From NCBI GenBank assembly GCA_964399535.1, contig CAYNRE010000037.1:62001-126000 (forward strand): a stretch of DNA of 64,000 nt. The letters run 5' to 3'. This DNA comes from CAYNRE01 sp964399535. Lineage in GTDB: Bacteria; Planctomycetota; Planctomycetia; Pirellulales; CAYNRE01. The notes beneath the pieces are model-generated. The model did no database searches. It was not told the DNA's origin and saw nothing but the letters and a program-made list of their open reading frames with translations. The first letter of the stretch is position 1. Each line of letters begins with the position of its first letter. The position numbers and the translations under genes were made by a program. Below, piece by piece: positions 15,782-23,676 of this stretch.

Positions 15782-18412
15782 ATGAACTCATCCGCTACCA
15801 GTTCCGCCGCAACGCGGCCGACCGAGCCCGGGAATCCTCCGCGGACGACCGAGTTGCTCAGCCCCGCGGGCGACTGGGACTCGCTCCGCGCAGCCGTGGC
15901 CAACGGCGCCGATGCCGTTTACTTCGGGCTGGCGCGATTCAACGCCCGGCACCGGGCTACGAACTTTGGCTTGGATGAATTGGAGGACGTAGTCCGCTAC
16001 CTGCACGAGCGCGGCGTGCGCGGATACCTGACGCTGAACACGCTGATTTTCAGCGATGAACTACCCGAGGTGGCCGCCCACGTAGTGCGGATCGCGCAGT
16101 CGGCGGTCGACGCCGTGATCGTGCAAGACCTGGGCCTGGCCCGGCTCATTCGCCGGTTGGCGCCCGGACTTGCGGTGCACGGCTCGACGCAAATGACGCT
16201 GACCGAGCCGCGGGCCATACGCCGCGTAGGGCAACTGGGGGTCGAACGGGTCATCCTGGCGCGGGAACTGAGCCTGGATGAAATCGGGCAAGTGGCCGCC
16301 GTGGCCCCCGTTCCGGTCGAAGTCTTCGTGCATGGCGCGCTGTGCGTGGCCTACAGCGGACAGTGTCTGACGAGCGAGGCGCTGGGGGCCCGCAGCGCGA
16401 ACCGCGGGCAGTGTGCCCAGGCTTGCCGATTGCCTTACGAGCTCGTGGTCGATGGCCAGCGGCGCGACCTGGGCGAGCTGGCCTATCTGCTCAGCCCTCA
16501 GGACCTGGCCGCCCCACACCTGGTCGAGCGGCTTGTGGCCCAAGGGGTGGCCTCGCTCAAAATCGAGGGACGGCTCAAGAGCCCCCAGTACGTGGCGGCC
16601 ACTACGGCCGTGTATCGCTCGAGCCTGGATGCGGCGCTCGGGGGCCGGCCGTTCGCGCTATCCGCCCAGCAGCAGAACGATTTGGAGCTTAGTTACTCGC
16701 GTGGTTTCACGCCTGGCTTTCTGGAAGGCATCGATCACCAGCGGCTGGTTGCAGGGCGATTTCCCAAGAGCCGGGGCAGCCGGGTGGGAACTGTGCTGGG
16801 AACTTCGTCGCGCGGGGTGTACGTCGTGGGCCTGACGGGCCATCCGCCGGCCCTGAAACCGGGCGACGGACTGGTCTTCGACCAGGGACATCCGGAGCAG
16901 GATGAGCAGGGGGGGCGCGTCTACGAAGTGCGGCCGGTCGACGCGGCTCAGGCGCAGAAGCTGGGCGCCGATCCGCACATGCCCCAGCCCCAGGCCGATG
17001 CGCCGCGGCAATCGGTCGTCGAGATTCGTTTCGGGCGCGGACAGCTAAATTTGGCCGCCGTTACGACGGGCAGCCTGGTCTGGAAGACCGACGATCCCCA
17101 GGTGCGCAAGCGCTGGGAGCGAACCTACCAGCGTCCCCAGCCTCCGCGGCCCTGCCGGGTCAACGTGGTTCTGCGCGGCGCGGTTGGGGGTCCGCTTTCA
17201 GCCGAACTTCGCTCGGTCGACGGCCGCGCGACGCGGGTCGAGTGGCCGGGTCCACTCGAGCGGGCCGAGAAGCACCCACTCACGCTTGAAGTGGCCCAAG
17301 AACAACTTGGCCGGCTGGGGCAGTCGGGTTGGGAATTGGGCGAGGTAATGCTCGATTTGAAGGGGGAGCCGCTCGTTCCCAAGAGTGTGCTCAATGATTT
17401 GCGTCGCCGCGGCGTCGCGGACTTGGCCGCACAGGCAATGGCCCAAGGGACCAGGCCGTGCCCGGTTCACCACGAAGCCCTTACCGAGCTGCGCGCCGAA
17501 GCGCGGAACCGGCCCGCGACTGCCAACTCGGGCGAGCCGGGCGGTGGGCCGAAGCTGCGGGTCTTGGTTCGCACGCTCGACCAGTTGACGGCGCTTTGTC
17601 GCTGGCTCGAGCGGGGGCCGGCCGCGCGTCCTGAGCTAGTGTACTGCGACTTCGAAGATGTGCGGCGCTACGCTCCGGCAGTCGCCATGGCCCGCGCCGT
17701 GGGTTTGCGAATTGGCCTGGCCACCTTGCGGGTGTTCAAGCCGGGCGACTTGGGGCTGCTGGCGCCGATTGCCCGCGCCGAGCCCGATGTGCTGTTAATC
17801 CGCAACTTGACGGCGCTCGACTACTTTCTCGAGTCCCCTTGCGGCGCCGAGTGGGTGGGCGACTACGCGCTCAACGCGGCCAACGAATTGACCGCTGCTT
17901 GGCTGCTGGAGCAGGGGCTCCATCGGCTCGTACCCAGCTACGATCTGAACTGGGAGCAGTTGGCGGCGCTCGCGTCGCGAATCGACCCGCTGAGCTTGGA
18001 AGTGGTGATCCACCAGCACATGCCCCTGTTTCACATGGAGCACTGCGTGTTTGCCCACACGCTTTCGCAAGGGAAAGACTGGCGCGATTGCGGCCGGCCC
18101 TGCGACCACCACCGCCTTGAGCTGCGCGACCGTGTGGGAAGCGATCTGCCGCTAGTGGCCGACGCCGGCTGCCGCAACACGGTGTTCAACGCCGTGCCCC
18201 AGTCGGCCGCGCGTTATGTACCGCGAATGCTCAAGCTGGGGCTGCGCACCTTCCGCGTCGAGATGCTGCGCGAAGCCCCCGACGAAGTGCCGGCGCTGGT
18301 CGAGCGCTATGCCCGGGTGCTGGCCGGCGAGGAAGCCGCGCTCGATACCTGGCGGCACCTGCAAGTGCTGTCGCAACTGGGTGTGACGCGGGGAACGCTC
18401 GGCGGCGACTGA
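15782..18412 (+). CDS. U32 peptidase-family protein, RlhA-like (with DUF3656-type C-terminus)
   Basis: 876 residues. The N-terminal 330 form a U32 domain: LLSPAGDWDSLRAAVANGAD, HGSTQMT, then the signature EVFVHGALCVAYSGQC followed by SANRGQCAQACRLPY. A second large region (about 350-870) matches the long RlhA/YdcP architecture. E. coli RlhA hydroxylates C2501 of 23S rRNA, so an RNA-hydroxylation role is likely; classical peptidase activity is doubtful. Additional Cys residues (EHCVFAH, CGRPCDHH) near residues 755-785 fit a metal or Fe-S site. The ATG at 15782 is the nearest start before the conserved N-terminus. Confidence 0.82.
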   Translation: MNSSATSSAATRPTEPGNPPRTTELLSPAGDWDSLRAAVANGADAVYFGLARFNARHRATNFGLDELEDVVRYLHERGVRGYLTLNTLIFSDELPEVAAHVVRIAQSAVDAVIVQDLGLARLIRRLAPGLAVHGSTQMTLTEPRAIRRVGQLGVERVILARELSLDEIGQVAAVAPVPVEVFVHGALCVAYSGQCLTSEALGARSANRGQCAQACRLPYELVVDGQRRDLGELAYLLSPQDLAAPHLVERLVAQGVASLKIEGRLKSPQYVAATTAVYRSSLDAALGGRPFALSAQQQNDLELSYSRGFTPGFLEGIDHQRLVAGRFPKSRGSRVGTVLGTSSRGVYVVGLTGHPPALKPGDGLVFDQGHPEQDEQGGRVYEVRPVDAAQAQKLGADPHMPQPQADAPRQSVVEIRFGRGQLNLAAVTTGSLVWKTDDPQVRKRWERTYQRPQPPRPCRVNVVLRGAVGGPLSAELRSVDGRATRVEWPGPLERAEKHPLTLEVAQEQLGRLGQSGWELGEVMLDLKGEPLVPKSVLNDLRRRGVADLAAQAMAQGTRPCPVHHEALTELRAEARNRPATANSGEPGGGPKLRVLVRTLDQLTALCRWLERGPAARPELVYCDFEDVRRYAPAVAMARAVGLRIGLATLRVFKPGDLGLLAPIARAEPDVLLIRNLTALDYFLESPCGAEWVGDYALNAANELTAAWLLEQGLHRLVPSYDLNWEQLAALASRIDPLSLEVVIHQHMPLFHMEHCVFAHTLSQGKDWRDCGRPCDHHRLELRDRVGSDLPLVADAGCRNTVFNAVPQSAARYVPRMLKLGLRTFRVEMLREAPDEVPALVERYARVLAGEEAALDTWRHLQVLSQLGVTRGTLGGD

Positions 18413-18511
18413 GCGGCCGGTCGGGCCGATCGCGTAGGCCCCGTACCCGGGCGCGGGCGACTGGCCCGCAGACCCTGCGCCGCGGCCGGGTGCGGCGCTC
18501 AAGGAGACGCA

Positions 18512-19273
18512 ATGGGGGGCGTGGAATACGAATTCGGCGTGGCCTTTCCCGGCCAGATCCGTCCTCAGGAGCACTGGACCCAAACGGCGCTCAAACGCTG
18601 GCCTTCCGCCGGACCGCTCGATTGGGAAGCCCTCTTCGGGCGGAGCGCGGCGCGAGTGCTCGATTTGGGCTGCGGCAATGGGCGGTTTTTGATCGGCAGC
18701 GCCCTGGCCCGCCCCGGGGTCGACCACCTGGGAGTCGACGCGCTACCCGTGGTGGTGCGCTATGCCACGCGGCGGGCGAATCAGCGAGGGCTGACGAACC
18801 TGCGCTTTGCCGTCGGCGATGCGCGGCAGGTGCTCGAGCAACGGATCGCACCGGGTAGCCTCGACGAGTTGCACGTGTACCACCCTCAGCCGTACTACGA
18901 TCCACGGCAGGTCGGTCGCCGTTTGATTTCGCCGGCGTTTCTAGCGCTGGCCCATGCCGCGCTGCGCCCTGGAGGGCTGTTGGTGCTGCAGACCGACAAC
19001 CCCGGCTACTGGCGCTACATGCTCGAGGTCGTGGCGCCGTTCTTCGATTTTCGGCCGCGGGAAACCACCTGGCCCGAGGCTCCTCACGGCCGAACCCGCC
19101 GCGAGATTCTGGCGCGCCAGCGCGGGCTACCGATTTTCCGCGGGCAGGGCACCCCGCGCCCCCGGCTCGATGCCGCACAGGCTTTGGAACTGGCACAGCG
19201 CTTGCCGCCGCCGGTGTTCGACGCCGATCGCCGCCTGAGGGCGCTTGATTCGGCGGAACGCGAGCCGGGCTGA
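18512..19273 (+). CDS. TrmB-like SAM-dependent methyltransferase paralogue
   Basis: 253 residues, with an SAM-binding core VLDLGCGNGRFL near residue 50, an acidic GVDA strand end and a TrmB-style layout. In TrmB the motif after strand 4 is FPDPW-K-x-R-H-K-R-R; here it reads YHPQPYYDPRQVGRR, so the tRNA m7G46 catalytic and recognition residues are altered. A genuine TrmB is encoded at 43944-44615, so this copy likely modifies another substrate. The ATG has AAGGAGA six bases upstream. Confidence 0.75.
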   Translation: MGGVEYEFGVAFPGQIRPQEHWTQTALKRWPSAGPLDWEALFGRSAARVLDLGCGNGRFLIGSALARPGVDHLGVDALPVVVRYATRRANQRGLTNLRFAVGDARQVLEQRIAPGSLDELHVYHPQPYYDPRQVGRRLISPAFLALAHAALRPGGLLVLQTDNPGYWRYMLEVVAPFFDFRPRETTWPEAPHGRTRREILARQRGLPIFRGQGTPRPRLDAAQALELAQRLPPPVFDADRRLRALDSAEREPG

Positions 19274-19298
19274 TCGGGCAGATTCGCCCGACGGGCCG

Positions 19299-20273
19299 CT
19301 ACGCGTAGCCTTCTTCGAGAAAGAAATTCCAAGCCGCCTCGGCCGCCTGGCGCGCCGGACGAAAGCAATAGCCCAGCTCGGCCTGGGCGCGAGCCGAGGA
19401 GAAATGGTGGGGCAGAGTCGAGATGGCCGTGGCGGCCGAATTCAAATCCAACTCGTGACCGATCATGCGGCGAATCCAGTCGCCCGCCCAGCCGGCGAAG
19501 CGGGTCATCGGCCGGCCGGCCACGCCCAGGGGGCGGCGGGCCCCGGTCACTTCGGCAAACATCCGCCAGGCCTCGAAATACGAGAGTGCTTCGCCCGAGA
19601 GAATGTAGCGACGGCCGGTTTGGCCCCGTTCGGCCGCGGCCAAAATGCCCGACGCCACGTCGCGGGCATCGCAAAAGTCGTTCCCCCCCGGCGGCGCGAA
19701 GAACCCCAGGCCCCGGGCAATTTCCAGCAGCATGCGACCCGACGAGGGCTTCCAGTCCCAGGGGCCCAGTACGTAGCCCGGATTGACGATCACCGCGTCG
19801 AGCCCCTGGCGAACCTCGTCGAGCACCACGTCTTCGGCTTGGCGCTTGGTTAACACGTAGGGGCAGGGCACATGGCCATCGGGGGGCGTATCTTCGTTGG
19901 CCGGTTGGGCGCGGCTGCGAATGCCCAGCGCGTCGACACTGGAGACATGCACCATCCGGGCACCGGCCAGCCGGGCGGCCCGCGCCACGTTGCTGGTGCC
20001 CTCGACATTGGTGGCCCGCTGCAGGTCGCCGCCGGTCCAGCCGATATGAACCCGCGCCGCGGCATGTACGACGCGGTCGACTCCCCGGCACGCTCGCTCG
20101 ACCGCGGCGGGGTCGCGCACATCGCCCGTGACCGTTTCGACGTCGAGACCGGACAGCGGCCGGGCCAGCGAGGGGTCGCGGACTAGAATTCGCACGTCGT
20201 GGCCGCGGTCGAGCAGCAGCCGCACGACATTGTTTCCAACCAGGCCCGTGGCACCCGTTACCAAAGTCGTCAT
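19299..20273 (-). CDS. NAD-dependent epimerase/reductase (extended SDR, HpnA-like)
   Basis: 324 residues with the Rossmann signature TLVTGATGLVGNNVV at the N-terminus. It also has the dinucleotide-binding GDVRDPAAV, HAAARVHIGW and the catalytic pair in SSVDALG and YVLTKRQAE (Tyr-x3-Lys). It resembles hopanoid-associated epimerase HpnA and dihydroflavonol-reductase-type enzymes. The ATG at 20273 begins at the Rossmann strand; longer frames add 75 unrelated residues. Transcribed divergently from the OmpA lipoprotein. The sugar or steroid-like substrate is not defined. Confidence 0.85.
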   Translation of the reverse strand: MTTLVTGATGLVGNNVVRLLLDRGHDVRILVRDPSLARPLSGLDVETVTGDVRDPAAVERACRGVDRVVHAAARVHIGWTGGDLQRATNVEGTSNVARAARLAGARMVHVSSVDALGIRSRAQPANEDTPPDGHVPCPYVLTKRQAEDVVLDEVRQGLDAVIVNPGYVLGPWDWKPSSGRMLLEIARGLGFFAPPGGNDFCDARDVASGILAAAERGQTGRRYILSGEALSYFEAWRMFAEVTGARRPLGVAGRPMTRFAGWAGDWIRRMIGHELDLNSAATAISTLPHHFSSARAQAELGYCFRPARQAAEAAWNFFLEEGYA

Positions 20274-20825
20274 GAAAGCGTCGGCAGGGGGGTCCGTCCT
20301 CGCAGGGGGGTCGACCGAAAAGGAGCCCTCAACATAGCGGTTGCAGGGTGGACCGCAAGCCGCTCGGATGAGCCCAGGGCCGATTGGCGGGCGACCGCCA
20401 GACGGCTGGAGCCGGGGGCGGCTGGGTTGGCCCCCCACCAGGCTGGCCTGCGACAAGCTGGCCCGCGGCGGTCGATCCTCAAAGGCGGGGGTTGCCATTC
20501 ATGCCGCCACCGGCTTGGCGGCAGCCCAAAGGGCCTTGCCGGGGTAAATCGCCTAAACGCCACCCTCGACGGGCGCTCGGTTGCGAGCGCCGACCGAACT
20601 GGGGCCCGCCCGGGGGCTGGCCTTGTGACCTCCGGCGGGGGTCGTTAGTATCCCGCCCGCTATTCCAACCCCCGACGCCGCGCGCTGGCGGTAGGCCGCC
20701 GGGTATCAGCAACCCGCTGGGCGTCGGTCGGTACTCGATTCCACTCGGCCCAAGGACCTTTCGCCGAGCGGAGTCGAACGACTCATCGTACGGCGTGGGA
20801 GCGGCCGCCCTGGTCGGATTGGGCT
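20274..20825. other. Divergent intergenic region
   Basis: About 550 bp without a credible gene. It has a perfect 8-bp inverted repeat with a 4-nt loop (20572-20591) and a plausible plus-strand promoter at 20623-20651. Confidence 0.5.
20623..20651 (+). promoter_or_regulatory. Possible sigma-70-type promoter for the OmpA-like gene
   Basis: TTGTGA (20623-20628), a 17-bp spacer and TAGTAT (20646-20651): four of six matches at each box. It implies a leader of about 168 nt. Confidence 0.35.
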
Positions 20826-21653
20826 ATGGGACAGGTGTCCCGGCAGACTGTTTGGTGCCTTCTCGGGCTAGCGGCGCTTACCGGCTGCGCCAATAACCCG
20901 GTGATGCTGCAGAGCCAGCTCAAAACAGCGCAGGAGCAGCAACTGGCACTGAATCAACAGAACCAGGAGCTGACCGCCCGGGCCGGAACGTTGGACCGAG
21001 ACAACCAAGAGCTGTCGGCCCTGTTGGCCCAGACCAAGCAGCAAAGCCAACTGTTAAGCGACCAGGTCGTCGCCCTGCGCGAGCAACTGGGCGATACGGC
21101 TGCCCAATTGGCGGCAGTTCGTCAGGAGGAGCGGCGGGCTTCCCAGCGGTCCAACGCCCTGGCGGCCTCGATCCGCGAGCGGGGGGGCGCCACGATCACC
21201 GCCAATTCGAGCCTGCACGGCGATCTACCCGTCATCGACCTGCCCGGGGTGGAAGTGCGCCAAGATGGCGACGTAATTCGCATCGAACTGCCGGGCAGCC
21301 AGCTCTTTTCGCCGGGCAGCGCGCGGCTGCTACCCGATGCCACCCGGCTGATCGACCAGGTTTCCGACGAAGTGGCCCGGCTCTATCCCGACCAAATCAT
21401 CGGCGTCGAGGGGCACACCGACAGCGACCCCATCTCGTCGAGCCAGTGGCAGAACAATCACCAGCTTTCGGTGGGTCGGGCGATGGCGGTTTACGACCAC
21501 CTGGTTGCCCAGTCGCGCCTGACGGCCGACCAAATGTTTGTGGTGGGCCACGGGGCCAATCACCCAGTGGTTTCGAACGCCACCGCGGCGGGCAAGGAAC
21601 GCAACCGGCGAGTGGAGCTGGTCGTCTATCCCGACCCGGTTCCCGAGCGGTAG
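20826..21653 (+). CDS. OmpA-family lipoprotein with coiled coil
   Basis: 275 residues. The N-terminal signal ends in the lipobox LTGC (Cys near residue 21). Residues 30-125 are Gln/Leu-rich heptad repeats forming a coiled coil. The C-terminal OmpA/MotB domain has the peptidoglycan-binding motif GHTDSDPI and ends NRRVELVV. It should tie the outer membrane or cell envelope to peptidoglycan. The layout (lipobox, coiled coil, OmpA) is common in planctomycetes. Confidence 0.9.
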   Translation: MGQVSRQTVWCLLGLAALTGCANNPVMLQSQLKTAQEQQLALNQQNQELTARAGTLDRDNQELSALLAQTKQQSQLLSDQVVALREQLGDTAAQLAAVRQEERRASQRSNALAASIRERGGATITANSSLHGDLPVIDLPGVEVRQDGDVIRIELPGSQLFSPGSARLLPDATRLIDQVSDEVARLYPDQIIGVEGHTDSDPISSSQWQNNHQLSVGRAMAVYDHLVAQSRLTADQMFVVGHGANHPVVSNATAAGKERNRRVELVVYPDPVPER

Positions 21654-21879
21654 AATCGCTCCTCGTCGCACGCGCGGCGCCTCCCGGAACTCCCCGGCCG
21701 CCCCCCCCGTGAACCCGCCAAGGGGCCCGGAGTGTCGAACCCCTGCCCGGGGTTGGCTCCTCATGCCCCGTGCCGGTGTGGCTGCCCGCCGCGCGACGTG
21801 CCGCCCGCACTGATTCGGCCGCCCGGGCTGATTCGAGTCTGCTTGCCCCGCCCCCTGGAATTCTCGGAAGGTTCGATGC

Positions 21880-22506
21880 ATGTCGCGCACCGCCGGCCCC
21901 GAAATTGCAATCGTCGATTACGGCATGGGAAACCTTCGCAGCGTTCAAAAAGGGTTTGAACGGGTCGGCCAACCGGCCGTGGTAACCAGCGACCCCCAAG
22001 TACTGGAGCGGGCAGCTCGTGTGGTTTTGCCGGGGGTGGGGGCCTTTGGCGACGCCATGGACGAGCTGCGGAAGCGCGAACTGGTCGGTCCGGTCCTGGC
22101 CGCCATCGGTTCGGGTAAGCCGTTTCTGGGGATTTGCCTGGGGCTCCAGCTATTGTTCGAGCGAGGCTATGAAGAGGGCACCCACCAGGGGCTGGGGGTG
22201 TTTCCCGGCGAGGTGGTGCGGTTTCAACTACCCAGCGAGTACAAGGTGCCGCACATGGGCTGGAACCAGCTCCGAATTCTGCGGCCGGCGCCGCTGTTGA
22301 AGGGGATTGCCGAAGGAACCCACGTGTACTTCGTACACTCGTTCCACGCGGTACCGGCCGACCACCGCCTGGTCGCGGCCGAGGCCTCGTACCCGGATCC
22401 GTTCACGGCCATGATCTGGCACGAGAACGTCTTCGCCTGCCAGTTTCATCCCGAGAAGAGCCAGGCCGAGGGGCTGAAAATGCTGGCCAACTTCGCCAGC
22501 TTGTGA
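21880..22506 (+). CDS. hisH: Imidazole glycerol phosphate synthase, glutaminase subunit HisH
   Basis: HisH releases ammonia from glutamine for HisF in histidine synthesis. The 208-residue protein starts IAIVDYGMGNLRSV. It holds the nucleophile in GICLGLQLLF (Cys86) and the His-Glu pair in FHPEKSQ near the end. The partner hisF is not in the window; hisA follows after 149 bp on the same strand, apparently with its own promoter. Confidence 0.95.
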   Translation: MSRTAGPEIAIVDYGMGNLRSVQKGFERVGQPAVVTSDPQVLERAARVVLPGVGAFGDAMDELRKRELVGPVLAAIGSGKPFLGICLGLQLLFERGYEEGTHQGLGVFPGEVVRFQLPSEYKVPHMGWNQLRILRPAPLLKGIAEGTHVYFVHSFHAVPADHRLVAAEASYPDPFTAMIWHENVFACQFHPEKSQAEGLKMLANFASL

Positions 22507-22575
22507 TTCCGCCGCCTTGCGCCTAGGGTTGTTCGGGTGAACGCCGACTCGGCGATTCCGCGGGTCACAAAAAAT

Positions 22576-22604
22576 TTGCACTACCTTCATCCGTATGGCA
22601 TGAT
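22576..22604 (+). promoter_or_regulatory. Possible promoter for hisA
   Basis: TTGCAC (22576-22581), a 17-bp spacer and CATGAT (22599-22604), preceded by an A/T-rich run resembling an UP element. The -35 match is weak (three of six). Confidence 0.3.
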
Positions 22605-22655
22605 CGCCAGCGTCCGGCTAGCCCGTTCGGGGTGGTCTCTGGCAGTGGAGGCGAA

Positions 22656-23423
22656 ATGCAGATTTGGCCCGCGATTGACCTGCGGGGTGGCAAATGTGTC
22701 CGCCTGCGCCAGGGAGATTTTGCCCAGGAGACCGTCTTCGGCGACGATCCGGCAGCCATGGCCCGGCACTGGGTGGAGCAGGGGGCTACGTGCCTTCACC
22801 TGGTTGATTTAGACGGGGCACGCGACGGCTACCCGGCCAATCTCGAAAGCATTCGCGCGATCCTGGCGGCGGTCGACGTGCCGTGCGAGTTGGGCGGCGG
22901 CATTCGCACGGCCGAGGCCGTGGCCGAACTCCTGTCGCTGGGGCTCGATCGCCTGGTGCTGGGTACCCGGGCACTGAGCGAGCCAGACTGGTTCCGGCAA
23001 TTGTGCCGCCAGTTTCCCGGCAAACTCGTGCTGGGAATCGATGCCCGCGATGGCAAAGTCGCCACCGATGGCTGGCTGGCGACAAGCCAGGTTTCGGCGA
23101 TCGAGTTGGCTCGGCAGTTCGATGGCGAACCCCTGGCCGCCCTGGTCTATACCGACATTGCCCAAGACGGGATGTTGGCGGGCCCCAATTTCGCGGCCAT
23201 GGCCGAAATGCAGGCCGCGGTGCCCGTCGGGGTCGTGGCTTCGGGAGGCGTAACGACGGCCGAAGACGTGCGGGAACTGGCTCGGCGTGGGCTGGCCGGC
23301 GCCATCGTGGGCCGGGCCTTGTACGAGGGGCGGCTCAGCCTGGCCGAGGCACTCGCCGCCGCGGAGTTGCCGGGCGGCCGTAGCGCGGGCGATTCGGCCC
23401 CGGCCGAAAGCGCGAGAAAATAA
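22656..23423 (+). CDS. hisA: Phosphoribosylformimino-AICAR phosphate isomerase HisA
   Basis: HisA isomerises ProFAR to PRFAR upstream of HisH/HisF. This (beta/alpha)8 barrel begins MQIWPAIDLRGGKCVRL, placing the general base Asp8. The second catalytic Asp is in YTDIAQDGML, and phosphate-binding glycines lie in ELGGGIRT and VASGGVT. The ATG at 22656 has GGAGGCGAA directly upstream. 255 residues; the last 20 are a polar tail beyond the barrel. Confidence 0.95.
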   Translation: MQIWPAIDLRGGKCVRLRQGDFAQETVFGDDPAAMARHWVEQGATCLHLVDLDGARDGYPANLESIRAILAAVDVPCELGGGIRTAEAVAELLSLGLDRLVLGTRALSEPDWFRQLCRQFPGKLVLGIDARDGKVATDGWLATSQVSAIELARQFDGEPLAALVYTDIAQDGMLAGPNFAAMAEMQAAVPVGVVASGGVTTAEDVRELARRGLAGAIVGRALYEGRLSLAEALAAAELPGGRSAGDSAPAESARK

Positions 23424-23676
23424 ACTGCTCCTGCTCGGCCGCAGGCCGGCGAAGCACGAGGAACCGGACGCAAGCCACGGAGGAACCAGTCGCAGCCATC
23501 CGAGTGGTGGTGGGGGAAGGGTCGCTCGATCGTCCGTCGGCGCGCGGGGGGGCCGTCGCGGCGCAAGTTCGGCCGATCGTGCTCCCTCGAATGTCAAACC
23601 GACTCGGTCCCTGAGCCCATCGACTTCGGGCCGGGGCCGCCTAACTAACGATTGAACGTCACAGGGGGAACGCGGC

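Noticed and set aside
14590..15903. Long minus-strand ORF (437 codons) opposite the PEP-CTERM gene
   Set aside because: It mirrors a real plus-strand gene, has no SD or family resemblance and is a typical artefact of GC-rich codon use.
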